From positions 1-64,000 of the forward strand of contig UQWS01000006.1 of assembly GCA_900544875.1 (NCBI GenBank): a DNA stretch of 64,000 nucleotides, written 5' to 3'. The notes beneath the pieces are model-generated. The model saw only the letters and a program-made list of their open reading frames with translations, was not told where the DNA came from and made no database searches. How positions within the stretch are numbered: the first letter of the stretch is position 1; each line of letters begins with the position of its first letter. This DNA is from an uncultured Collinsella sp. (GTDB lineage Bacteria > Actinomycetota > Coriobacteriia > Coriobacteriales > Coriobacteriaceae). The position numbers and the translations under genes are program-made. This document shows positions 1 to 8,629 of this stretch, piece after piece.

Positions 1-2
1 TC

Positions 3-83
3 GTATCCCTCGAATATCCCAAGTGGGCGCAAAACCCCAAGTACGGTCAGCGTGTTGCGGTGCCGTCAGCGAGTTTTGCCTGA
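3..83 (+). CDS. Partial C-terminal end of an unknown protein
   Basis: An open frame runs in from the left edge and ends at a TGA at 81-83, giving 26 residues ending PSASFA. Codon choice (AAG TGG GCG CAA AAC CCC AAG TAC) resembles the real genes nearby, and the frame stops just before the convergent thiD end at 119. No domain can be recognised from so short a piece, and it could be a chance frame. The upstream sequence would settle it. Confidence 0.35.
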   Translation, partial: VSLEYPKWAQNPKYGQRVAVPSASFA

Positions 84-118
84 TGGTCAGCATCAATAGC
101 GAGCTGCGGCAAACTGTC

Positions 119-949
119 TCAGTACTGCCACATGTGGTTGACGGGGCCGGAACCTTTGCCCATGTTCAGGCCGGCGGCGAGAGCGCCGGTTAGGTATGCC
201 TTGCCTGCATTGACGGCGTCGGCAAGATCCATGCCCTGGGCCAGCGCGCAGGCGATGGCGGACGAGAGCGTGCAGCCGGTGCCGTGTGTGTTGTCGGTCT
301 CGATGCGCTTGTGGCGGAACCACGTGGTGAGTGGATCTCCTAGATGGTTGCCCTCATCATCGAGTGGCGCGGGTTCGGCCAGTACATCGTTGGCCTCGTT
401 GACAAGATGCCCACCCTTAACGAGGGATGCGCAACCAAAGCGGCGGGTGAGGAGCATGGCAGCATTTTGCTGCGTGCGCTCGGAGTCGACCTCGTAGTCG
501 AGCAGGGCCGTGGCCTCGGGAATATTGGGCGTGATAACCGTCGCCAGCGGGAACAGGCGGCGGGTGAGTGCCTCGGCGGCATCTTCGGCAATCAGCCGTG
601 CGCCCGAGGTGGCGACCATGACGGGGTCGACGACCACGTTCGTTGCGTTCCAGGCGCTCAAGCGGTCGGCGATGACTTCGATAATCTCGACAGAAGAAAC
701 CATGCCGATCTTGACGGCGCTCGGGCGGATATCGTCAAAAACGGCGTCAATTTGCGCGGCTACGATATCTGGCGAGATATCCTGCACGGCGGTGACACCC
801 AGGGTGTTCTGTGCGGTGATGGCGGTGATGGCCGTCTCGGCATACAGGCGGTGCGCCGTGATGGTCTTGATGTCGGCCTGAATGCCGGCGCCACCGCTGG
901 AATCGGATCCTGCGATGGATAGAACGGCAGGTACCTTACTACGATCCAT
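119..949 (-). CDS. thiD: Hydroxymethylpyrimidine/phosphomethylpyrimidine kinase
   Basis: This 276-residue cytoplasmic kinase phosphorylates HMP and HMP-P to HMP-PP, the pyrimidine half of thiamine. Near the N-terminus it has the ribokinase-like substrate motif AGSDSSGGAGIQAD, and near residue 225 the anion-hole motif GTGCTLSSA with the family's catalytic-type Cys. Length is normal for ThiD. The ATG at 949 is preceded by AAGGGAG. It lies downstream of thiC on the same strand after a 180-base gap that holds a hairpin (1007-1036) and a TATAAT-like box (996-1001), so it may be partly independent of the thiC transcript. No thiE, thiM or thiG is visible, so the thiazole branch must lie elsewhere or be salvaged. 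Confidence 0.95.
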   Translation of the reverse strand: MDRSKVPAVLSIAGSDSSGGAGIQADIKTITAHRLYAETAITAITAQNTLGVTAVQDISPDIVAAQIDAVFDDIRPSAVKIGMVSSVEIIEVIADRLSAWNATNVVVDPVMVATSGARLIAEDAAEALTRRLFPLATVITPNIPEATALLDYEVDSERTQQNAAMLLTRRFGCASLVKGGHLVNEANDVLAEPAPLDDEGNHLGDPLTTWFRHKRIETDNTHGTGCTLSSAIACALAQGMDLADAVNAGKAYLTGALAAGLNMGKGSGPVNHMWQY

Positions 950-1006
950 GTTCGCTCCCTTGTTCGGTCGGAATCAAATGGGTCTATAAGCCAGCATTAT
1001 AAAGAT

Positions 1007-1036
1007 GCCCGGGCCGACTCTATGTCGAACCCGGGC
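1007..1036 (-). terminator. Hairpin between thiC and thiD
   Basis: The arms GCCCGGG and CCCGGGC form a strong stem in the thiC-thiD gap. Read on the minus strand it is followed by ATCTTTATAAT, which is only weakly U-rich, so it may attenuate rather than fully stop thiC transcription. The TATAAT within that run (996-1001) could serve as a -10 box for thiD; no convincing -35 is seen. Confidence 0.35.
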
Positions 1037-1129
1037 GGGCGATGCAATCTTTACGCAAATGCAAGCAAATGTTCACACGTCAACAACGGTCGACGTCGTG
1101 GCGCTTCCAAAAGCAATCGTGGCGACGAG

Positions 1130-2464
1130 TTAGTCCTCCATGCCGAGGTCGATCGTCGTGCCTTCGAACACCTTGTTGACGGTGCGGACGGCGCACATCT
1201 TGCCGCACATGGTACAGGTGCCCTCGGTGGCGGCGGGGGATTCCTCATAGCGCTTCTTGCCCGTAACCGGGTCGAGCGCGCACTTCCACATGGCGTCCCA
1301 GTCGAGCTTACGGCGTGCCTGACCCATCTTGTCGTCCATATCGCGGGCATGTGGTACCTTCTTGGCGATATCGGCGGCGTGCGCGGCGATCTTGGTGGCC
1401 ATGAGGCCATCGAGCACGTCCTGGGCGTTGGGCAGGCACAGGTGCTCGGCCGGCGTCACGTAGCACAGGAAGTCGGCGCCGGAGCTGGCGGAGATGGCGC
1501 CGCCGATGGCAGCGGTGATGTGGTCGTAGCCCACGCCGATATCGGTCACCAGCGGCCCGAGCACATAGAACGGGGCGTTGTGGCACAGGCGCTTCTGTAG
1601 CTTCATGTTGGCGGCAATCTCATCGAGCGCCATGTGGCCCGGGCCCTCGACCATGACCTGGACGCCGGCTGCCCAGGCGCGCTTGCACAGCTTGCCCAGC
1701 TCGATCATCTCGGCAGTCTCGGTGGCGTCGTTGGAGTCGTAGAGGCAGCCCGGGCGGCAGGAGTCGCCGAGCGAGATCGTCACGTCGTACTCGTGGCAGA
1801 TTTCGAGCACCTCGTCGTAGAACTCGTAGAAGGGGTTTTCGTTGCCGGTGACCTCCATCCAGCCAAACAGCAGCGAGCCGCCGCGGCTGACGATGTTCAT
1901 GAGGCGGCCGGTCTCCTTAAAGGTCTTGATGACCGACTTGTTGATGCCGCAGTGGATGGTCATAAAGTCCACGCCGTCCTCGGCGTGTGCGCGCACGACC
2001 TCGAGCAGGTCGTCCTTGGTGAGCTTGACCAGCGGCTTTTCCATATAGCCGATGGCGTCGTACATGGGCACCGTGCCCACCATGAGCGGCGTCTCGTCGA
2101 TGAGCTGCTGGCGGAACTGGCGCGTCTTGCCCGAGTTGGAGAGGTCCATGATGGCGTCGGCGCCAAAGTCCTCAGCGATCTTGACCTTCTTCCACTCCTC
2201 GGCGGCATCGGCTTTGTCGCCCGAGATGCCCAGGTTGACGTTGACCTTGGTGGACAGGCCCTCGCCGACACCAAAGGCGCGCATGCCCTTTTTGATATGC
2301 ACGATGTTGGCGGGAATGGCGATGCGGCCGTCGGCCACGCGCTCGCGGATGTACTCGGGGTCGCGATGCTCGCGCTCGGCGACCTCTTTCATCTGCGGCG
2401 TGATCTGCCCGGCGCGGGCGAAGTCGATTTGCGTGACGAGCTTGGGCTCGGTCTGTGTGCTCAT
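1130..2464 (-). CDS. thiC: Phosphomethylpyrimidine synthase ThiC
   Basis: This radical-SAM-type enzyme converts 5-aminoimidazole ribotide to HMP-P, the committed pyrimidine step of thiamine synthesis. The protein is 444 residues, the short ThiC form lacking the long N-terminal extension of the E. coli enzyme. The C-terminal cluster motif reads CTMCGKMC, with three residues before the last Cys, where the long form has CX2CX4C. The core motif PGCLYDSNDA and the EGPGH motif are present. The ATG at 2464 is chosen because GGGAG lies just upstream; a start at 2488 would fall inside the riboswitch. Control by TPP is evident from the riboswitch ending next to this RBS. Confidence 0.96.
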   Translation of the reverse strand: MSTQTEPKLVTQIDFARAGQITPQMKEVAEREHRDPEYIRERVADGRIAIPANIVHIKKGMRAFGVGEGLSTKVNVNLGISGDKADAAEEWKKVKIAEDFGADAIMDLSNSGKTRQFRQQLIDETPLMVGTVPMYDAIGYMEKPLVKLTKDDLLEVVRAHAEDGVDFMTIHCGINKSVIKTFKETGRLMNIVSRGGSLLFGWMEVTGNENPFYEFYDEVLEICHEYDVTISLGDSCRPGCLYDSNDATETAEMIELGKLCKRAWAAGVQVMVEGPGHMALDEIAANMKLQKRLCHNAPFYVLGPLVTDIGVGYDHITAAIGGAISASSGADFLCYVTPAEHLCLPNAQDVLDGLMATKIAAHAADIAKKVPHARDMDDKMGQARRKLDWDAMWKCALDPVTGKKRYEESPAATEGTCTMCGKMCAVRTVNKVFEGTTIDLGMED

Positions 2465-2468
2465 TGGC

Positions 2469-2563
2469 ACGGCTCCCTTCGTTGGCATTACCCATATCAG
2501 GTTCGCGGGTCAGGGCGGGCGCGCCCAATCTCAGCCTGCCGTCTTGTCCTGCAAGCTCCCCGT
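2469..2563 (-). promoter_or_regulatory. TPP riboswitch (THI element)
   Basis: Read on the minus strand, the region contains the conserved THI-box blocks GGCTGAGATTGGG, ACCTGATATGGGTAATGCCA and ACGAAGGGAG in order, closed by a short P1 helix (ACGG at 2560-2563 with CCGT at 2469-2472). The thiC Shine-Dalgarno GGGAG lies in the 3' part of the aptamer, five to six bases from the ATG. TPP binding would therefore be expected to hide the ribosome binding site, that is translational control. That mode is inferred from position. Confidence 0.95.
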
Positions 2564-2635
2564 TTATGTAATGGGCTCAAGTATAGCTCGAATGGGTACG
2601 ATTGGCCTAACGAGCGTGCCTGCGGGGAGGCGAAC

Positions 2636-3157
2636 ATGGAAGACAAGCATCTATATCGAGAGACGCAGTGGGATGTGTCGGCCGAGGAGGGCCGTGCCCA
2701 TCATGGCCTTGTTGCGATTGGTTTTGCGGTGCTTGCCGTGTTGGTGATTGCCTTTTGTATTTGGACGTTTGGCGGTCGCGGCGGCGCTGGCTGGGAGTTC
2801 GAGGCTGATGATAGCCTACCGATTATGACGGTGAGGAGTACTGGCGGTAATGCCAATACGCTCGCCGTTCCGGGCGATTATTGGTACCCGCGCGATGAGT
2901 TTGTGCAGTTGCAGCTGAGTGGTGGGTCCATTCCAGGTGAAGAAATCGAACGCGTGACGTTTGATGCGGCGCTCAAAACGCTGACGGTGAAGCTCAAAGA
3001 TCAAGGAGACGTTCCCACGACCATGGACATTGCGCTGACGGAATGGCGCCTGGAGCCTCCGTCGGGCGTCAAGGTGTCCGAGGTAGAACATGTCAAGATT
3101 ACCTATCAGGACGGCTCGACAAATGAAATTGCCAGAGCCGACGGCTTGGCGCAATAG
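2636..3157 (+). CDS. Small membrane-anchored protein of unknown function
   Basis: A 173-residue protein starts at ATG 2636, five bases after GGGGAGG. A short charged cytoplasmic N-terminus is followed by one membrane helix (about residues 25-46, GLVAIGFAVLAVLVIAFCIW) and a roughly 125-residue soluble part rich in beta-forming residues. This topology suggests an anchored extracytoplasmic or surface domain. I recognise no family. It is divergent from thiC and converges on yaaA, so it is probably monocistronic. Two Lys-Thr-rich strands (LKTLTVKLKDQG, VKITYQDG) fit a small beta-sandwich, but this is only inference. Confidence 0.8.
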   Translation: MEDKHLYRETQWDVSAEEGRAHHGLVAIGFAVLAVLVIAFCIWTFGGRGGAGWEFEADDSLPIMTVRSTGGNANTLAVPGDYWYPRDEFVQLQLSGGSIPGEEIERVTFDAALKTLTVKLKDQGDVPTTMDIALTEWRLEPPSGVKVSEVEHVKITYQDGSTNEIARADGLAQ

Positions 3158-3175
3158 CCGCCGTGCCTAGGCGGC
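3157..3175. terminator. Hairpin between convergent genes
   Basis: GCCGCC at 3157-3162 pairs with GGCGGC at 3170-3175 around a 7-base loop, starting in the stop codon of the membrane-protein gene and lying before the end of yaaA. No U-tract is clear on either strand, so termination is only suggested by position. Confidence 0.35.
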
Positions 3176-3197
3176 ACATTCAAAAGTAGCGGTGGTC

Positions 3198-4007
3198 CTA
3201 CAAGGCCTGTTCGTTCAGGAAGACCAAAGTGTTTTTATTTGAAAGCTCGGGAAAGTGACGATAACCAACGTCGAACGCGGTGAGCCCGCTTACATCCTCG
3301 AGCTTGTTTTCTGCCATCCAGCGCACCATGGAGCCGCGTGCCTTTTTGCTGTCGGTCGACCGTTGGATGGGCTTGCCGTTGCGGATGCCTTCGCCAAAGA
3401 GGCATGTGACGACCGTGACATCGGTGGTGAGGCGGGGCAGAACGGCTTTGGCGTATTCCGCGCTGGCGAGGTTGACGATCGTAGCGTTGGAGCCCGCCGG
3501 AGCGATGGCCCGTGCGAGCTTGTCGCCCCAAAACGCGTAGAGGTCTCGGGAATTGTCGACGGCAAGCTTCGCGCCCATCTCCAGCCGATACGGTTCAACG
3601 GCATGAAAGGGGCGTACGCATCCGTAAAGGCCCGAGAGGATCCATAGATGGTCTTGCATCCATGCGAGCTGCGCGGAATCCATCACCTCGGGTGCCATGC
3701 TCTGGTACTGAATGCCGTGATAGGACATGACGGCAGGGGAGAGGTGACGGGCGAGTGCGGGATTGTCGAGATCGCCGTTTTTCAGGATGGGCCCAAACTC
3801 ATGCAGGGTGTTGAGGCAAGGCCCCAGCAGTTTGTCACTCACGTTCCATAGCGCCTGCAGACCTCCGCTGCCTTCATTCCGCTCGATATCTAGCAGTGCG
3901 CGGTGGAGGCGAGCCGTCTCGTGCGCAAAAGGTGGAATGCCCAGGACTTCAAAAGCATCTTGGGCCGCACGAATCTGCTTGGCGGGCGAAATGATGACCT
4001 GCAGCAT
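3198..4007 (-). CDS. yaaA: Peroxide-stress protein YaaA (UPF0246/DUF328)
   Basis: A 269-residue protein of the YaaA family, known in E. coli to lower free iron and oxidative DNA damage under peroxide. Family hallmarks seen here: the N-terminal LQVIISPAKQIR (usual form ISPAK), the YHGIQYQSM block mid-protein, LSGLYG, and the C-terminal GYRHFPELS. The start at 4007 is chosen because AGGAGAG lies directly upstream and the protein then begins as the family does; the frame extends 68 codons further with no homologous look. It follows the M18 peptidase gene on the same strand, separated by a palindromic repeat. Confidence 0.93.
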   Translation of the reverse strand: MLQVIISPAKQIRAAQDAFEVLGIPPFAHETARLHRALLDIERNEGSGGLQALWNVSDKLLGPCLNTLHEFGPILKNGDLDNPALARHLSPAVMSYHGIQYQSMAPEVMDSAQLAWMQDHLWILSGLYGCVRPFHAVEPYRLEMGAKLAVDNSRDLYAFWGDKLARAIAPAGSNATIVNLASAEYAKAVLPRLTTDVTVVTCLFGEGIRNGKPIQRSTDSKKARGSMVRWMAENKLEDVSGLTAFDVGYRHFPELSNKNTLVFLNEQAL

Positions 4008-4030
4008 GGACTCTCCTCTGCCAAAAAGGA

Positions 4031-4097
4031 AGTTGCGGTGGAATACGGTCTGTTTTGGCCGTTTATGGGCCAGTTTAGTCCGTATTTCACCGCAACT
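4031..4097. repeat. Palindromic repeat family I, copy 1
   Basis: A 67-base inverted repeat with outer arms AGTTGCGGTG...CACCGCAACT lies between the M18 peptidase gene end and yaaA start. Its arms are less perfect than those of the other three copies (25139-25207, 42241-42308, 43523-43591). The shared inner sequence is TACGG(A/T)CTG paired with AGTCCGTA. It resembles a REP-like intergenic element able to form a long hairpin in either transcript. Confidence 0.85.
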
Positions 4098-4110
4098 GAT
4101 GAAGGGTTGG

Positions 4111-5508
4111 TTAGGCGCGCTCGATGAAGGCCTTGTAGCCGCGATAGGCCTCGTAGATGTCGGCCTTGTTGGCGACCTCCCACAGGGCGTGCATGGACAG
4201 GACGGCAACACCGGAGTCGATGACGTTCATGCCGTACTTGGCCATGATGTAGGCGATGGTGCCACCGCCGCCCGCGTTGACGCGGCCGAGCTCACAGGTC
4301 TGGAAGTCCACGCCGGCCTCGTCCATGATGTCGCGGATGAGGGCCACATACTCGGCGTCGGCGTCGTTAGAGCCGCCCTTGCCGCGGCTGCCCGTGTACT
4401 TGTTAAAGCACAGGCCGCGACCCATAAAGGCTGCGTTCTTGGTTTCGAACTTGCCGGCGTAGCCCGGGTCGAAGCCGGCGGACACGTCAGAGGAGAGCAT
4501 ACGGCTGTGGGCGAGTGCACGGCGCAGGGCCAGCGGGCTATCCTCGCCGGCGAGCGTCATGATCTCGGCGACGGTGTTCTCGAAGAAGCGGCTCGTCATA
4601 CCGGTGGCACCCACGGAGCCGATCTCCTCCTTATCGACGATGAGCGTGATGCTCGTACGCTCGACATTGGCCACATTGATCTGGGCGAGCATGGAGGGGT
4701 AGGCGCAGACGCGGTCGTCGTGGCCATAGCCCAAAATCATGGAGCGGTCGAGGCCCATGTCGCGGGCGGGGCCGGCGGGCACGACCTCTATCTCGGCGGA
4801 GAGGAAGTCCTCCTCCTCGACGTCGTACTGCTCCTTGAGGATATCCAGGAACATCTGCTTGACGGGCTCCTTGGGAGCGTCCTTGTCGTCCTCGTTAAAC
4901 TTGACGGGGCGGCCGCCCACGATCACGTCGAGGATCTCGGCGTCGACGGCGTCCTTGGCGGGCTTGGCCATCTGCTCACTCGAGAGGTGGATCAGCAGGT
5001 CGGAGATGGTAAAGACCGGGTCATCCGCCTTGTCGCCGATGTTGATGTCGACGGTGGTGCCGTCCTTTTTGCAGATGACGCCCACGAGTGCGAGCGGGGA
5101 GGCTACCCAGTGGTAGCTCTTGACGCCGCCGTAGTAGTGCGTGTCGAGGTAGGCCATGTCGCCGGCCTCGAAGGCGGGGTTTTGCTTGAGGTCCAGGCGC
5201 GGCGAGTCCACGTGGGCGCCCAGGATGTTAAAGCCCTGCTCGAGCGGGGCGGTTCCCAGGTTGACGAGCATAAGGTCCTTGCCGTGGTTGGCGGCGTACA
5301 CCTTGTCGCCTGCCTTGAGCTCGCGGCCTTCGGCGATCACGGTCTCCAGATTGACGTAGCCCGCCTCCTCGGCCATCTTGATACCGGTCTTGACGCACAG
5401 GCGCTCGGTCTTGTTCTCGCTCAAAAACTGCTTATAGCCGCGGCAAAGCTTCTCGAGCTCCTCGATCTGCTGTGGCGTGTACTTTTTCCATGCGCAGGGA
5501 CGCTCCAT
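4111..5508 (-). CDS. M18 family aminopeptidase
   Basis: A 465-residue metallo-aminopeptidase of family M18 (aspartyl aminopeptidase type), a cytoplasmic enzyme removing N-terminal residues from peptides with two metal ions. Metal and catalytic motifs in order: GAHVDSPRLDLK (His and Asp), HYYGG, DKEEIGS (catalytic Glu pair), DVSAGFDPGY and the C-terminal SMHALWE (His ligand). The length agrees with bacterial M18 enzymes. ATG 5508 follows AAAGGAG at the proper distance. An upstream in-frame Met exists, but the family-like sequence and RBS favour this start. It is divergent from polA. Confidence 0.93.
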   Translation of the reverse strand: MERPCAWKKYTPQQIEELEKLCRGYKQFLSENKTERLCVKTGIKMAEEAGYVNLETVIAEGRELKAGDKVYAANHGKDLMLVNLGTAPLEQGFNILGAHVDSPRLDLKQNPAFEAGDMAYLDTHYYGGVKSYHWVASPLALVGVICKKDGTTVDINIGDKADDPVFTISDLLIHLSSEQMAKPAKDAVDAEILDVIVGGRPVKFNEDDKDAPKEPVKQMFLDILKEQYDVEEEDFLSAEIEVVPAGPARDMGLDRSMILGYGHDDRVCAYPSMLAQINVANVERTSITLIVDKEEIGSVGATGMTSRFFENTVAEIMTLAGEDSPLALRRALAHSRMLSSDVSAGFDPGYAGKFETKNAAFMGRGLCFNKYTGSRGKGGSNDADAEYVALIRDIMDEAGVDFQTCELGRVNAGGGGTIAYIMAKYGMNVIDSGVAVLSMHALWEVANKADIYEAYRGYKAFIERA

Positions 5509-5547
5509 GACGCAGGCTCCTTTCGGATCGATCGTGCTGGTTGATGT

Positions 5548-5582
5548 ACCGTGAGCCATCGTATCACGCGCGGGCTCACGGT
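5548..5582. promoter_or_regulatory. Palindrome between divergent aminopeptidase gene and polA
   Basis: The perfect 10-base arms ACCGTGAGCC (5548-5557) and GGCTCACGGT (5573-5582) are separated by 15 bases. They sit in the short divergent intergenic space, 40 bases from the peptidase start and 93 from polA. This could be an operator or a leader hairpin; no regulator is identified. Confidence 0.4.
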
Positions 5583-5674
5583 GGCGGGGGAGCTTGATGT
5601 GCGGTAGCCGCGGGGCGGGGAGCGTGTAAACTGGAGTGAGCAAACCGTGCCCAGCCCAAAGCGAGGTATTTAAT

Positions 5675-8425
5675 ATGTCTGACAAGCGCCGCACTTTTGC
5701 CGTTATCGACGGCAACTCGCTCATGCACCGCGCCTTCCACGCCGTGCCCCCGACCATGAACGCGCCGGACGGTCGCCCCACCAACGCGATCTTTGGCTTT
5801 CTGAACATGTTTCTTAAGATGATCGATGCCTTTAACCCCGACGGTGTGGTCGTGGCGTTTGACAAGGGCAAACCGCGCGTGCGCATGGAGATGCTGCCGC
5901 AGTATAAGGCGCAACGCCCGCCCATGGACCCCGATCTGCATGCGCAGTTCCCTATGATTAAGGAGCTGCTCACCGCGCTCAACGTTCCGATTCTGCAGTC
6001 CGAGGGCTGGGAAGGCGATGACATCCTGGGCACTATGGCGCGCCTGGGCGAGCAGGCCGGCTGTGACATGCTGCTGGTGACCGGCGACCGAGACATGTAT
6101 CAGCTTGTGACCGAGCACGTTAACGTGGTCTCGACCCGCAAGGGCCTGTCTGACGTGGCGATCATGACGCCCGAGAGCGTGGACGACCTGTATCACGGCA
6201 TTACGCCGGCGCTCGTGCCCGATTTTTACGGTCTAAAGGGCGATACGTCGGACAACATTCCCGGCGTACCGGGCATCGGCCCCAAAAAGGCGAGTGCGCT
6301 CATTGCACAGTACGGCAGCCTGGACGAGGTCATTGCGCACGCTGACGAGGTCAAGGGCAAGATGGGCGAGAACCTGCGTGCACACATCGACGACGCGCTG
6401 CTGAGCCGTAAGGTGGCGACCATCCGCACCGATGCGCCCGTCGAGCTCGACTTTGACGCAACGTCCTTCCCGGCGTTTTCTGCCGACGAGGTGTCCGCGG
6501 CGCTGGGCACGCTCGGCATCACGGCCATGCAGAACCGTTTCCTCTCGCTGATTGGCGGCGAGGGTGGGGCTGCGGCCGCTGCCAGCGCGTTTGAGATGCC
6601 TGCCGTTTCGCGTGCCGCCGCCGGCGATGCCGAGGCGCTTGCCGCCGCTGCCGCCGAGATCGCTCGCGCGATTGATGCCGGCGAGTGGGTCGCCGCCGTG
6701 GTGGACGACGACAAGGAGGAGGGCGCGCTTTTTGGCCTAACGCGTACGCTGTGGCTGGCGACGTCCAAGGGGCTGTTTGCGCTCGAGGAGGGCGACGGCG
6801 CATCGCCTGCCGTGGTCGATGGCTTCAACGTTGCTCACGGCGTGATCGCTGGCGTGCTCGCGCGCCTGTTTATGGAGGGCCGTGTGGCGAGCCCGGATAT
6901 GAAGGCGCTGCTGCATGAGCTTTCGCCCATTGATTCTTCTGAGCCCGAGCTCATGGATCCGCTGGCCGTCGATTCCACGCGCATCTTCGATACCGTGGTC
7001 GCCGCCTACCTGCTGGATTCCGACCGCTCCGAGTTTGATGAGGCGTATCTGGCTGATACCTATCTGCAGATGGCGCTGCCTGCGGCGCGCGGCGCGGAGG
7101 GTGCCGGCGAGCACGCTCCTGTTCCCGCTGCCCGCACTGCGGCCCTGACGCTGACGCTCGTGGCGCCGCTGCGCGACCGCATGGCCCGTGAGAACGCTGC
7201 CAACGTGTTCGATGGCATCGAGATGCCGCTCGTGCCGGTGCTTGCCAAGATGGAGCGCGCGGGCATGCTCGTGGATCCCGACCGCCTGCGTAATCTGTCC
7301 GAGGGCCTGGCGACCCAGATCACCGAGGTCGAGCGCAGCATTCGCGACCTAGCGGGTGACGAGACCTTTAATATTGGCAGTCCCATGCAGCTGTCGCATG
7401 TGCTCTTTGATGTGATGGGGCTTCCGACCAAGGGCCTCAAGAAGACTAAGCGCGGCTACTATTCGACCAACGCCAAGGTGCTGAGCGACCTTGCCCGTGA
7501 CCACGAGATCGTGCGTCTGATCTTGGATTGGCGTGAGAAGTCCAAGATCAAGTCCACTTACCTGGATACGCTGGGCCCGCTGCGTCGTGGCGATGGCCGC
7601 GTGCACACCACCTACAACCAGACCATCACGGCGACGGGCCGCCTGTCCTCGAGCGACCCGAACCTACAGAACATCCCGACGCGCTCTGAGCTTGGTCGTA
7701 CCGTCAAGACGGCGTTTTCGGCGGGCGAGGGCAGCGTCTTTTTGGCGGTGGACTACTCGCAGATCGAGTTGCGCCTACTCGCGCATCTTTCGGGTGATGA
7801 ACATCTGGTACGTGCCTTTAACGAGGGTGAGGACTTCCATGCCGAGACGGCCGCGCGCGTGTTTGGCGTTCCCGTGTCCGAGGTAACGCCCGATCTGCGC
7901 AGCCGCGCCAAGGCCGTGAACTTTGGCATCGTGTACGGTCAGCAGGCGTACGGCCTGTCGCAGTCGCTGCACATCTCGATGGTCGAGGCGCGCGACATGA
8001 TCGACCGCTACTACGAGGCCTACCCGGGCGTGCGCACGTTCCTCGACAACGTGGTGGCGCGCGCCAAGCAGACGGGCTATGCCGAGACCATGTACGGACG
8101 CCGTCGTCATATTCCGGAGCTCAAGGCCAAAAACCCGCAGCTCCGCGGCTTTGGCGAGCGTACGGCCATGAATCATCCCATGCAGGGCACCGCAGCAGAC
8201 ATCATCAAAATTGCGATGGCTCGTGTGAGTCGCCGTCTGGAAGAAGAAGGCTTTGCCGCCCACATGATCTTGCAGGTGCACGACGAACTGGACTTTGAGT
8301 GCCCAGTGGATGAGGTCGAGGCGCTCACCGCGATGGTCCGCGACGTCATGGAGCACGTAGTAGACCTCCGCGTACCGTTAATCGCCGAAGCCAGTACCGG
8401 CATAACCTGGGCCGACGCCAAATAG
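5675..8425 (+). CDS. polA: DNA polymerase I
   Basis: A 916-residue replication/repair polymerase. The N-terminal ~300 residues are the 5'-3' exonuclease (IDGNSLMHRAFHA, FDKGKPRVRMEMLPQYK, EGWEGDDILGTMA, GLKGDTSDNIPGVPGIGPKTA-like helix-hairpin-helix). A middle region (about 320-500) has the shape of the 3'-5' exonuclease domain but lacks the DxE metal motif, so proofreading is probably lost. The C-terminus has motif A VDYSQIELR (residue ~692), motif B RSRAKAVNFGIVYGQQAYG and motif C QVHDELDFE (Asp ~870). ATG 5675 follows GCGAGG; an upstream frame start adds 13 unrelated residues. Monocistronic. Confidence 0.97.
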   Translation: MSDKRRTFAVIDGNSLMHRAFHAVPPTMNAPDGRPTNAIFGFLNMFLKMIDAFNPDGVVVAFDKGKPRVRMEMLPQYKAQRPPMDPDLHAQFPMIKELLTALNVPILQSEGWEGDDILGTMARLGEQAGCDMLLVTGDRDMYQLVTEHVNVVSTRKGLSDVAIMTPESVDDLYHGITPALVPDFYGLKGDTSDNIPGVPGIGPKKASALIAQYGSLDEVIAHADEVKGKMGENLRAHIDDALLSRKVATIRTDAPVELDFDATSFPAFSADEVSAALGTLGITAMQNRFLSLIGGEGGAAAAASAFEMPAVSRAAAGDAEALAAAAAEIARAIDAGEWVAAVVDDDKEEGALFGLTRTLWLATSKGLFALEEGDGASPAVVDGFNVAHGVIAGVLARLFMEGRVASPDMKALLHELSPIDSSEPELMDPLAVDSTRIFDTVVAAYLLDSDRSEFDEAYLADTYLQMALPAARGAEGAGEHAPVPAARTAALTLTLVAPLRDRMARENAANVFDGIEMPLVPVLAKMERAGMLVDPDRLRNLSEGLATQITEVERSIRDLAGDETFNIGSPMQLSHVLFDVMGLPTKGLKKTKRGYYSTNAKVLSDLARDHEIVRLILDWREKSKIKSTYLDTLGPLRRGDGRVHTTYNQTITATGRLSSSDPNLQNIPTRSELGRTVKTAFSAGEGSVFLAVDYSQIELRLLAHLSGDEHLVRAFNEGEDFHAETAARVFGVPVSEVTPDLRSRAKAVNFGIVYGQQAYGLSQSLHISMVEARDMIDRYYEAYPGVRTFLDNVVARAKQTGYAETMYGRRRHIPELKAKNPQLRGFGERTAMNHPMQGTAADIIKIAMARVSRRLEEEGFAAHMILQVHDELDFECPVDEVEALTAMVRDVMEHVVDLRVPLIAEASTGITWADAK

Positions 8426-8482
8426 GAAAGCGCTCCGTAAGGCAAGCTCGCCCAAGACGCAAGCCCCCACATACTTAAGATT

Positions 8483-8513
8483 TGGGACAAACACTACTGA
8501 TTAATTTGTCCCA
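8483..8513. repeat. Short TGRGACAAA hairpin, copy 1
   Basis: TGGGACAAA (8483-8491) and TTTGTCCCA (8505-8513) are perfect 9-base arms with a 13-base spacer. A second copy at 21079-21109 has TGAGACAAA/TTTGTCTCA with the same spacer length, so the one differing position changes on both arms. It lies just after polA. Confidence 0.6.
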
Positions 8514-8525
8514 CAGTAACCAAAA

Positions 8526-8562
8526 CAGAGGGGAGCCCCTTCCAACAAGGGGCTCCCCTCTG
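8526..8562. terminator. Bidirectional terminator hairpin after polA
   Basis: CAGAGGGGAGCCCCTT pairs exactly with AAGGGGCTCCCCTCTG around a 5-base loop. On the minus strand it is followed by TTTTGG, so it suits the HAD gene that ends at 8769. For polA the hairpin is strong but the downstream run is weak (CTCAAATCATTT). Confidence 0.75.
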
Positions 8563-8629
8563 CTCAAATCATTTCAGCTAAGTATCTAGACACTCAAGAC
8601 GCCATCTTGGCGGCAGGAAAGTAAACCTA

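Noticed and set aside
3763..5544. Long open frame on the plus strand opposite the aminopeptidase and yaaA genes
   Set aside because: It is a by-product of GC-rich third positions on the other strand: low-complexity Gly/Val/Asp-rich translation, no RBS, no motif, while the minus strand carries clear M18 motifs.
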